NCBI GenBank assembly: GCA_903946925.1 | Contig: CAJAXK010000366.1 | Span: 1-36,045 of the forward strand | Direction: 5' to 3' | Length of the DNA: 36,045 nucleotides | Origin: an uncultured Bacteroidales bacterium | GTDB lineage: Bacteria; Bacteroidota; Bacteroidia; Bacteroidales; UBA4417 | Part shown: positions 10,061 through 16,214 of the stretch, one piece after another | Layout of the letters: each line of letters starts with the position of its first letter | Position numbering within the stretch: position 1 is the first letter of the stretch | Position numbers and translations under genes: made by a program | Notes under the pieces: model-generated | What the model was told of the DNA's origin: nothing | Database searches by the model: none | The model's input: only the letters and a program-made list of their open reading frames with translations

Positions 10061-10090
10061 CAAAGATACAACTTATTTATTACGTGCAAC
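10061..10090 (-). promoter_or_regulatory. Promoter of the candidate RNA
   Basis: On the minus strand TTG, 18 bases, then TATCTTTG at 10061-10068, a near-perfect match to the phylum consensus. No start codon follows within 240 bases that opens a credible gene, so it appears to serve the RNA. Confidence 0.7.
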
Positions 10091-10238
10091 ATTAAGCATA
10101 AAATAATTACCATATATTTATACACATACTTATTAATTATAGCTAATTAATTTAAAATGAATTGCTTGAACTGTTTTTACTAACATTCTCCTGATAAAGA
10201 AAATGCCGTAAGCCGTCAATTTTGGCAAAAAACAGGTT

Positions 10239-10985
10239 TTATAAGCGGTTTTTAAGTATCATTACCGTGCTGTCCAAGTCGGGAATTACAACTAATTGTT
10301 CAGGGATTTTAGCCGAAAACTCGTCAACTGCCTTCACAAGGCCTTCCCACTTTTCGTTATAATCGTGAATAATTATAACTCCCCCTTGTGAAAGCCTTGG
10401 GTAAAAATACTCAAGGCCAGCTTTGGTGGGGTTATACAAATCGGCATCCATGTTTACGAGGGCGAAATTGTATTCTTGAAGCCCAACAGCAGAATCGGGA
10501 AAATGGCCGGGATGCACTTTTATTTTATCCGTATTGCCCCCAATGTTTTTCAATACCTTATTAATAGAGGTATCGGCAAAGTCGTTTGATGAATAGGTGG
10601 CTGCCTTCCCGGTTTCAGGTTTCAGGTCTGCATTGGTAAACCCTTCGAATGTATCGAACAAATGAAACATCCGGCTTGAATCCATCAAATGTATCAGCCT
10701 TGCGCTTTCGCCTTTGTAAACACCAAGTTCGGCAAAATCGCCTTTTACATCCCTTTGTTTTAATCGTTGGACCTGAATCCAAAAATTGTAAAGCCTAACT
10801 TTATCGGGATAATTGCGTGATAGCTTTAGTAGTTCGTGGCTAATGTGGCCATCTTTGCGCGCTTTCTCCCAAACTGGAGGCTCGTAGGTTTCGCCGAAAA
10901 ACATATCCCAAACATATTTGATCAAGAAAACCAATACGATAAGGATGATGGAAAAATTGAACAATTGGAATAAAGGAAGGTGCAT
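10239..10985 (-). CDS. TylF/MycF-like O-methyltransferase with N-terminal membrane anchor
   Basis: This is likely an S-adenosylmethionine-dependent methyltransferase of the TylF/macrocin-O-methyltransferase type. It has AELGVYKGESARLI (SAM-binding loop), FHLFDTFEGF and the metal-site-like segment FALVNMDADLYNPT, ending with GGVIIIHDYNEKWEG. A hydrophobic stretch (FSIILIVLVFLIKYVW) near the N-terminus suggests membrane anchoring. The ORF track begins 24 codons upstream, but I prefer the ATG at 10983-10985: the extra residues look non-coding, and a partial -7 element (TTACTTTG) lies just upstream of this ATG. The substrate is unknown; family members act on sugars of polysaccharides or natural products. 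No sugar genes are adjacent. Confidence 0.75.
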   Translation of the reverse strand: MHLPLFQLFNFSIILIVLVFLIKYVWDMFFGETYEPPVWEKARKDGHISHELLKLSRNYPDKVRLYNFWIQVQRLKQRDVKGDFAELGVYKGESARLIHLMDSSRMFHLFDTFEGFTNADLKPETGKAATYSSNDFADTSINKVLKNIGGNTDKIKVHPGHFPDSAVGLQEYNFALVNMDADLYNPTKAGLEYFYPRLSQGGVIIIHDYNEKWEGLVKAVDEFSAKIPEQLVVIPDLDSTVMILKNRL

Positions 10986-11133
10986 GGCGGATTGGGTAAA
11001 AGCGTATGCAAAGTAACGGAAAAAACGTGAATAGGTGTTTGGGTTGTGTCTGCACACCCGCAGGGCGCCTGAAAGGTTACCCTTAATTCCTCGGGATCAA
11101 AAAGCAACAGCCCTCTTTGCAATTAAAAAGATG

Positions 11134-11282
11134 AGTCCAATCCGAAAAGTCTTTTTTCGCCACAAAGGCACAAAGCATCTAAGTTTCACTAAGTTTATTG
11201 CATTGAATGACAATGCTTTGTGAACCTTTGTGCCATTGTGTCTTAGTGGCGTTTCTTCAATTTTTGGTTATCGGATCGGACT
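11134..11282. repeat. 149-bp palindromic intergenic element, copy A
   Basis: Bounded by terminal inverted repeats AGTCCAATCCGA and its partner TCGGATCGGACT. Inside, CACAAAGGCACAAAG near the left is answered by CTTTGTGAACCTTTGTG on the right, so the whole unit can fold into a long imperfect hairpin. It resembles copies at 18545-18746 and 22801-22950. It lies directly upstream of the RAYT-type transposase gene. Confidence 0.8.
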
Positions 11283-11309
11283 TAAAGATACTTTTTGTAT
11301 TTTTACAGC

Positions 11310-11894
11310 ATGAATTTTCCCGAACCCGGATTATACCATATCTATAACAGAGGCAATAATAAACAGCCAATATTCTTTGGCGATAACGACTACGTGCATT
11401 TTGTTTTACTTTGCCAGAAATATATTGCTAATCGGTGCCAAATAATAGCATGGTGCCTTATGCCCAATCATTTTCATTTTATGGTTGAAGTAAATAATGT
11501 AAGTCTTGAACCAATTAAATGGGGAGGAAACCTTATGCCTTACATATCCAATGGGTTTCAATTACTGCAAAGCAGCTATTCCAAAAGGATTAATTTCAGG
11601 GAAAACAGGACAGGCAGTTTATTCCAACAAAAAACAAAATCAAAATTGCTTGAAACCAAAAACTATGCACTTACTACGTTTTGGTATTTGCATCAAAATC
11701 CAATGAAAGCTTCATTGGTCAAAAATATTTTGAATTGGGAGTACTCATCGTACAAGGAATATTGTGGCTTGCAAAGCGAAAATTTAAGTAATGTTGCTTT
11801 GGGCAAACAAATTTTAAACTTATCGGAAATAGATTTTAAGTCGGCAGAAATGATGGAATTAAGTGAAAAAGAAATAGAAAACATTTTTTTATAA
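11310..11894 (+). CDS. REP-associated tyrosine transposase (Y1/IS200-like, RAYT)
   Basis: A 194-residue single-strand DNA transposase of the Y1 HUH class. It has FPEPGLYHIYNRGNN at the start, the metal-binding HUH segment MPNHFHFMVEV (His54 and His56) and a helix with WYLHQNPMKASLV, where Tyr126 is the likely nucleophile. The closing NWEYSSYKEYCG is typical of RAYT proteins. ATG at 11310 fits the family start better than the in-frame TTG at 11295 used by the track. It is a single gene without an accessory TnpB. REP-like hairpins follow immediately (11918-11978). RAYTs are domesticated or semi-domesticated relatives of IS200/IS605 TnpA thought to move REP sequences. The ORF is intact, so it may be active. 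Confidence 0.85.
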   Translation: MNFPEPGLYHIYNRGNNKQPIFFGDNDYVHFVLLCQKYIANRCQIIAWCLMPNHFHFMVEVNNVSLEPIKWGGNLMPYISNGFQLLQSSYSKRINFRENRTGSLFQQKTKSKLLETKNYALTTFWYLHQNPMKASLVKNILNWEYSSYKEYCGLQSENLSNVALGKQILNLSEIDFKSAEMMELSEKEIENIFL

Positions 11895-11917
11895 CTATTT
11901 GGCGTTTCAGCAAGTAA

Positions 11918-12005
11918 GTGTCAGACACCCTTTGGGTGTGCAGACACTATACTGACACCCGTTGGGTGTGCAGACACTAAAGCAAGGTCAGTGACACTAA
12001 AGCAA
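11918..12005. repeat. REP-like palindromes flanking the RAYT gene
   Basis: Two hairpins exactly 30 bases apart: ACACCC-TTT-GGGTGT at 11925-11939 and ACACCC-GTT-GGGTGT at 11955-11969, each followed by GCAGACACTA. A third partial unit follows, in which GACACTAAAGCAA (11973-11985) is repeated at 11993-12005. The last repeat overlaps the stop codon of the response regulator gene. Foot sequence plus short palindrome next to a RAYT is the classical REP arrangement. The hairpins could also terminate the two converging transcripts. Confidence 0.8.
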
Positions 12006-12743
12006 AGCACGCAGTTTTTTATACCCTTCGGCGCTTGCCCTTATTTTTGCGCCACATTTAAGTGTAACTAAATGGGTATCTTTTGTATAAGGCTCAATGG
12101 CAGCTATTTGCGACAAATTGATAATTGAACCTCGGTGGATACGAACAAAGTTATTATTTGGTAAATGTTCTTCAAAGAATTTCATTGTCTTTTCCTTCAG
12201 GTGATTGCCAAGTTCGGAATAAATCATCACATAATCGTCGGCTGACTCTATATACCAAATCCTATCAACAGGAATTACTGTTACTTTGGATCCCAAACGG
12301 GTTACGATCCGGTCCAAAATACCTCTTGTATCCTGGGCATTTTCTTTTAAAGCAACAACAGGGTTTTCAGTTGTTTTTTCAGCTGTTATTCTTGCCAAAG
12401 CTTTATTAACGGCATTTTCAAACCGTTCTTTGGAAAAAGGCTTGAGAAGATAGTCCACTGCATTTCTCTCAAATGCTTTGATCGCAAATTGATCGAAGGC
12501 GGTAGCAAAAATAATTGCCGGTGAATAATCGAGTACTTCCAGTAACTCAAAACCATCCAGTTTTGGCATCTGAATATCGAGAAACAGCAATTGCGGCTTA
12601 TACTGTTGAATTTGCCTAAGCGCTTCGAAACCATCTCCACATTCGGCAACAATGTTCAACTGTTCAAAATCGGATGCATAGCGTCTTACAATTTCTCGGG
12701 CCAGGGGCTCATCATCGATTATTATTGTAGATATTGTAGTCAT
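11997..12743 (-). CDS. LytTR-family response regulator
   Basis: A two-component DNA-binding regulator of the LytR/AlgR type, 248 residues. The receiver domain (about 5-120) has IIIDDEPLAR, the phospho-acceptor Asp56 in LFLDIQMP, and the Lys of DYLLKPF. The LytTR domain (about 145-248) contains IWYIESADDYVMIY and NNFVRIHRGSIINLSQI. It starts 38 bases after the kinase stop and belongs to the same operon, so it is presumably phosphorylated by that kinase. Targets are unknown. Its stop codon lies in a duplicated 13-base sequence belonging to the adjacent REP cluster. Confidence 0.93.
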   Translation of the reverse strand: MTTISTIIIDDEPLAREIVRRYASDFEQLNIVAECGDGFEALRQIQQYKPQLLFLDIQMPKLDGFELLEVLDYSPAIIFATAFDQFAIKAFERNAVDYLLKPFSKERFENAVNKALARITAEKTTENPVVALKENAQDTRGILDRIVTRLGSKVTVIPVDRIWYIESADDYVMIYSELGNHLKEKTMKFFEEHLPNNNFVRIHRGSIINLSQIAAIEPYTKDTHLVTLKCGAKIRASAEGYKKLRALL

Positions 12744-12781
12744 TGATGTTATTGTTTTTAAAATATTTTTTTTCGTAATTT

Positions 12782-13837
12782 TTATTCAACGACCTTGCCG
12801 GGTATGGTCAGTTCAACTTCAAAAACCTCATTTGATGAGCCAAATTTCAATAAATCGCTCCTTCCGTAAAGTGCCGACATGCGTTTGTTTACATTGTTCA
12901 ACCCGGTGCCTGTGCCTTTTAAAGGAACTGCATCCGGATCGAAGTTGTTGGTGATGGAGACAATCAGTTTGGATCCCTTACATTCTGCCTTAAGTTTGAT
13001 GGCACAAATGGTAAGCATTGTGTTTACACCATGCTTTACTGCATTTTCGAGCAATGGTTGAAGGATCATGGCTGGAAGCTGCATTTCACCACAGGCATTA
13101 TCAATCTCCTTTTCAACTTTAAGCCGATCAGAAAAACGGACTTTTTCGATATCTAAATACAATCCTGCGTGGTAAAGTTCGTCTTGAAGGGTATTCATGG
13201 TTTCGGTGCCAAGACTCAAAGAGTGGCGCATAAACTCCGAAAGTTTGATAATCATATCCTGAGCAGCCTGTGGATTGGAAAGGGTTAGCGCACTCACAGA
13301 GTTCAGACTATTGAACAAAAAATGTGGCCTGATCTGCGATCGCAACATTGAAAGTTCGGCTTCGCGTAGCATAGCTGAAAGGGAAGCTTCGTGTTCGGCT
13401 TGTTCCTGCATTTCTTCGAAACTAAGGATAAGAAAATCAACCGAAATAAGCAGCGAATATATTAGTACGCCAATAATTATCTTTACTACCACCGAATCGA
13501 AAAGGAAACTCACATACTGGGCATTGCCATCAAACAGGGTTCTGAGGATTGAAAAGGATAACAATTGCCAAATTACAATAGTAAAGGCACAAACTGTAAT
13601 TTGATAGGTTAGGTTCTTGATAAAGCCCTTACTCTGTTTTCCCGAAAAACGGACCATATACCATAACCCTACCCCAAAAAGGGCAAAAATGGAATTAGAA
13701 ACAATGCTGTCGGCAATAGCAACAATTAATTCCTGATTGTACAAACCATAAGATAACGCAAATTGGACAGCAGCAATTGCCATCCAAAATGCGAAATAAT
13801 ATAAGGTTAGGTTGCGGGCAAAAAATGATTTTTCCAA
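12782..13837 (-). CDS. LytS/YehU-type sensor histidine kinase
   Basis: A membrane sensor kinase, 351 residues. Four hydrophobic segments occupy about residues 10-140, a short coiled linker follows, and then the His_kinase domain SQIRPHFLFNSLNSVSAL with His172. An ATP-binding domain with LQPLLENAVKHG (N box) and GTGTGLNNVNKRM (G box) completes it. The only start available is TTG at 13835-13837; there is no ATG before residue 19, which lies inside the first membrane segment. The frame stays open upstream through the heptamer array at 13851-13948, so the true N-terminus could be longer. It stands between a LiaF-like gene and a LytTR regulator, suggesting an envelope-sensing system. Confidence 0.9.
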   Translation of the reverse strand: MEKSFFARNLTLYYFAFWMAIAAVQFALSYGLYNQELIVAIADSIVSNSIFALFGVGLWYMVRFSGKQSKGFIKNLTYQITVCAFTIVIWQLLSFSILRTLFDGNAQYVSFLFDSVVVKIIIGVLIYSLLISVDFLILSFEEMQEQAEHEASLSAMLREAELSMLRSQIRPHFLFNSLNSVSALTLSNPQAAQDMIIKLSEFMRHSLSLGTETMNTLQDELYHAGLYLDIEKVRFSDRLKVEKEIDNACGEMQLPAMILQPLLENAVKHGVNTMLTICAIKLKAECKGSKLIVSITNNFDPDAVPLKGTGTGLNNVNKRMSALYGRSDLLKFGSSNEVFEVELTIPGKVVE

Positions 13838-13850
13838 AGGGGGCGTGGGG

Positions 13851-13948
13851 ATTGCGGATTGCGGATTGCGGATTGCGGACTGCGGATTGCGGATTGGGGA
13901 TTGCGGATTGCGGATTGGGGATTGGGGATTGCGGATTGCGGATTGCGG
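13851..13948. repeat. Heptanucleotide tandem array, 14 units
   Basis: Fourteen head-to-tail units of ATTGCGG with ATTGGGG (three) and ACTGCGG (one) variants, 98 bases in total. It fills the gap between the stop of the LiaF-like gene (13957) and the kinase start (13837). Because 7 is not a multiple of 3, each unit gained or lost shifts the frame. The ORF-track protein at 13777-14034 is a translation of this array and is not a gene. Confidence 0.95.
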
Positions 13949-13956
13949 ATTTGCTT

Positions 13957-14715
13957 TTAAAAATTCTTCACTTCACCACCGCCAAAAATAGTTACCCCTT
14001 TTACGATAACAGTTTTATTGAGGTCAACTTGTGAAGAAATCCGTTTATCTGAATAACCGCCAAAGATATTAAAAACTTCAACCTTAACATTCCAGTCGGC
14101 AGGAACCAATAAGGTTGATCCTCCAAAAATAGATACAACTTCAATCACGGGCCTCTCCCCTACTGCAAATCCACAACGCGAAAGGTCAACCTTAGATCCT
14201 CCAAATGCTGCAACCAAGCGGCCACCTTTAAAATTAGATGTAACAACCTTACGTTCGCCACCGCCAAAAATGGCAACATCTTCAAAAAAGTCCTCACTGC
14301 CAACAGAATGGTTAAACATCCGTTGTTTGAAAATCCGTTTTTCGAAACGGGATGTGCCAAAAATCATCTTTAATCCTACCAAAATTATCAGAGCGGGAAA
14401 AAACAATTGCCATGTACTGAAAGGCATGTGGTAAAAGTTGACAAGCAAAAAGAAACTTCCTAAGCCAATTAATATCACACCCGACCAAAATGACTGCCGC
14501 CAGAAAATATTCACTGCCCCAATGGCAATCAAAAGCATTTCCCACGAAAAAACAATCCGGCTTACCGAGTGGGTCAAAAGCCCGGTATTGCTTGCAAGCA
14601 ATAACAAACCTGCGGCAATTATTATAACACCAAGCCCGGATGCTCTTCCTTTTACTCCTCTTTCAATTACAACTTTATCTTCGTTGTTATCGGTTTTGTT
14701 GAAATTGTATTCCAT
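13957..14715 (-). CDS. LiaF-like membrane protein
   Basis: A 252-residue protein with four short membrane segments in the first half (for example VIIIAAGLLLLASNTGLL and GVILIGLGSFFLLVNFY). The second half is soluble and beta-rich. Its spaced FGG motifs (IFGGGE, AFGGSK, IFGGST, IFGGYS, IFGGGE) are typical of the LiaF C-terminal domain (cell-wall-active antibiotic response family). In Firmicutes LiaF restrains a kinase sensing envelope stress. Here it is the first gene of an operon with a LytS-type kinase and LytTR regulator, so an analogous role is inferred, not shown. A -7 box (TACTTTTG, 14766-14773) lies about 50 bases upstream. Confidence 0.8.
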   Translation of the reverse strand: MEYNFNKTDNNEDKVVIERGVKGRASGLGVIIIAAGLLLLASNTGLLTHSVSRIVFSWEMLLIAIGAVNIFWRQSFWSGVILIGLGSFFLLVNFYHMPFSTWQLFFPALIILVGLKMIFGTSRFEKRIFKQRMFNHSVGSEDFFEDVAIFGGGERKVVTSNFKGGRLVAAFGGSKVDLSRCGFAVGERPVIEVVSIFGGSTLLVPADWNVKVEVFNIFGGYSDKRISSQVDLNKTVIVKGVTIFGGGEVKNF

Positions 14716-14765
14716 GGTTATTAAATTTAGGTTGTTTTAAAATTTAGTTGTTTGTTTTAATGAGG

Positions 14766-14773
14766 CAAAAGTA
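14766..14773 (-). promoter_or_regulatory. Probable -7 element for the LiaF-like operon
   Basis: TACTTTTG on the minus strand, about 50 bases upstream of the start codon. I could not find a convincing -33 element at the right distance. Confidence 0.4.
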
Positions 14774-14948
14774 TGTTGGTAACAGATTAAATGAAAGAGC
14801 AAATCGGTGAATGGCGGTTTTTGTTTGGGGAATGAGGTAGTGGGCTGGAAGAATGGGAAAGCAAAAGCAAAAAGCGGACACAAAAACAAATTGTAATAAA
14901 AGGTTATGCAGGATTTTGTAAAATGAAACGGACAAATCAAGAAACCGC

Positions 14949-14975
14949 TTGCAAAGGAAAAAGGAAGTATCTTCG
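14949..14975 (+). promoter_or_regulatory. Probable promoter of the cvfB-like gene
   Basis: TTG, 16 bases, then TATCTTCG at 14968-14975, close to the TAnnTTTG consensus. It falls inside the longer ORF given by the track and so supports the downstream ATG at 15001. Confidence 0.45.
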
Positions 14976-15000
14976 CGGAGAATTGTTAACAAAAGTATTT

Positions 15001-15846
15001 ATGGCAACCATAGGGCGTTACAATGTGTTAAAAGTGTTGAGGGAAACCGGGAGCGGCTATTTTTTGGATGGTGGGGAACTTGGTGATATTTTGCTTCCGG
15101 GAAATAATGTACCATCGGCATTGGAAGTTGATGACCAAGTTGAGGTTTTTCTTTATTTCGATTCGGAAGACCGCATAATTGCCACTACCGATGACCCATA
15201 TTGTGAAGTTGGCGAGTTTGCCCTGTTAGAAGTAATAGAAGTGAACGAGATTGGTGCATTCCTGTATTGGGGATTACAGAAAGACTTGCTTGTGCCTTTT
15301 AGGGAACAGAAAGTTAAAATGGAACCAGGAAGTTGGCATGTTGTTCATGTTTACATCGATGGACAAACCAACCGGATTGCAGCATCGGCAAAAGTGGATA
15401 AATTCCTTGGAATCGAGCCTTTGTCATTTAAACCTGGCGACGAAGTACCCCTTTTCATTTATGGGCCATGCCCATTAGGGTTCAATGCAATTATCAACAA
15501 TACCCATTGGGGAATGCTTTATGGGAACGAGGTTTTTCAACCTTTGAATCGGGGCGAGCATATTAAAGGCTATATAAGTAAGGTACGCGAAGACGGAAAA
15601 ATTGACCTCAGCTTGTACCCTGCGGGTTTCAAAAAAACTAAAACCTCGGCTGAACTCATTGTGGAATATTTGAAAAGGAATGACGGATATATGCCTCTTA
15701 CCGATAAAAGTCCAGCCGATGCTATTTATGAAACATTTGGGATAAGCAAGAAAAATTTTAAAATGGCAGTTGGTGGGTTGTATAAAAATAAGGTGATTGA
15801 GATTGGGGAGAATGGGATAAGGATGATTCAGGAGATGGGGAAATAG
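15001..15846 (+). CDS. CvfB-like S1 RNA-binding protein
   Basis: A 281-residue protein resembling CvfB/YitL. S1-like OB modules come first: the first starts MATIGRYNVLKVLRETGSGYFLDGG, and the second starts near EVGEFALLEVIEVNEIGAFLYWGL. A third S1 repeat (REDGKIDLSLYPAGFKK) and a winged-helix tail (DAIYETFGISKKNFKMAVGGLYKNKVIEI) follow. The track starts 26 codons earlier, but a promoter-like element (14949-14975) within that extension and family alignment favour ATG 15001. CvfB proteins affect virulence or RNA-related expression in Gram-positives; the role here is inferred to be RNA binding. Monocistronic by context. Confidence 0.85.
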   Translation: MATIGRYNVLKVLRETGSGYFLDGGELGDILLPGNNVPSALEVDDQVEVFLYFDSEDRIIATTDDPYCEVGEFALLEVIEVNEIGAFLYWGLQKDLLVPFREQKVKMEPGSWHVVHVYIDGQTNRIAASAKVDKFLGIEPLSFKPGDEVPLFIYGPCPLGFNAIINNTHWGMLYGNEVFQPLNRGEHIKGYISKVREDGKIDLSLYPAGFKKTKTSAELIVEYLKRNDGYMPLTDKSPADAIYETFGISKKNFKMAVGGLYKNKVIEIGENGIRMIQEMGK

Positions 15847-15862
15847 GGGTTGGGTTTTGGGT

Positions 15863-16012
15863 GGTCATTCGGTGGTCATTCAGTGGTTGATTGGTGGTCA
15901 TTCGGTGGTTGATTGGTTGTCATTCGGTGGTCATTCGGTGGTTGATTCGTGGTCATTTGTGGTTGATTCGTGGTCATTTGTGGTCATTTTGTGGTAATGC
16001 GTGGTCATTTAT
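15863..16012. repeat. 11-bp degenerate tandem array upstream of the helicase gene
   Basis: About 14 consecutive units of the form GGTCATTCGGT or GGTTGATTGGT. The first eight units are exactly 11 bases; later ones alternate 10 and 11. The total is 150 bases. It fills most of the 368-base gap between the cvfB-like and uvrD-like genes; the rest of the gap is AT-rich and holds only a probable promoter. Confidence 0.85.
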
Positions 16013-16181
16013 AGTTGCTTTTCGTTATTTTTGAATGATGGGGGGTTGAAATGATGTTTTTTTGTTTGTTGATAATACTATAATTTGTTTTCTGATAATG
16101 GCTTTTTATAGTTTTGATTTTGAAACCAATCACAATACACCCTGTTAATAAAAAATCTTCGTATTGCATAGCCATAAGGTT

Positions 16182-16189
16182 TAAATTTG
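16182..16189 (+). promoter_or_regulatory. Probable -7 element of the uvrD-like gene
   Basis: TAAATTTG, matching TAnnTTTG, lies 25 bases before the TTG start codon. A TTG occurs 15 bases upstream, a little closer than the usual spacing. Confidence 0.5.
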
Positions 16190-16214
16190 CGCCTTACAAA
16201 AACAGCCACATATC

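Noticed and set aside
10986-11057. N-terminal 24 codons of the methyltransferase ORF in the track
   Set aside because: The encoded residues look non-coding and overlap a partial promoter; the internal ATG at 10985 directly precedes the membrane anchor.
13851-13948. Possible CRISPR array
   Set aside because: Units are 7 bases, contiguous and without spacers; it is a simple tandem repeat. The 11-bp array at 15863 is rejected for the same reason.
13777-14034. Plus-strand ORF of 85 residues with repeating ADCGL units
   Set aside because: It is only the translation of the heptamer array plus the antisense of two real genes; no start signal or family.
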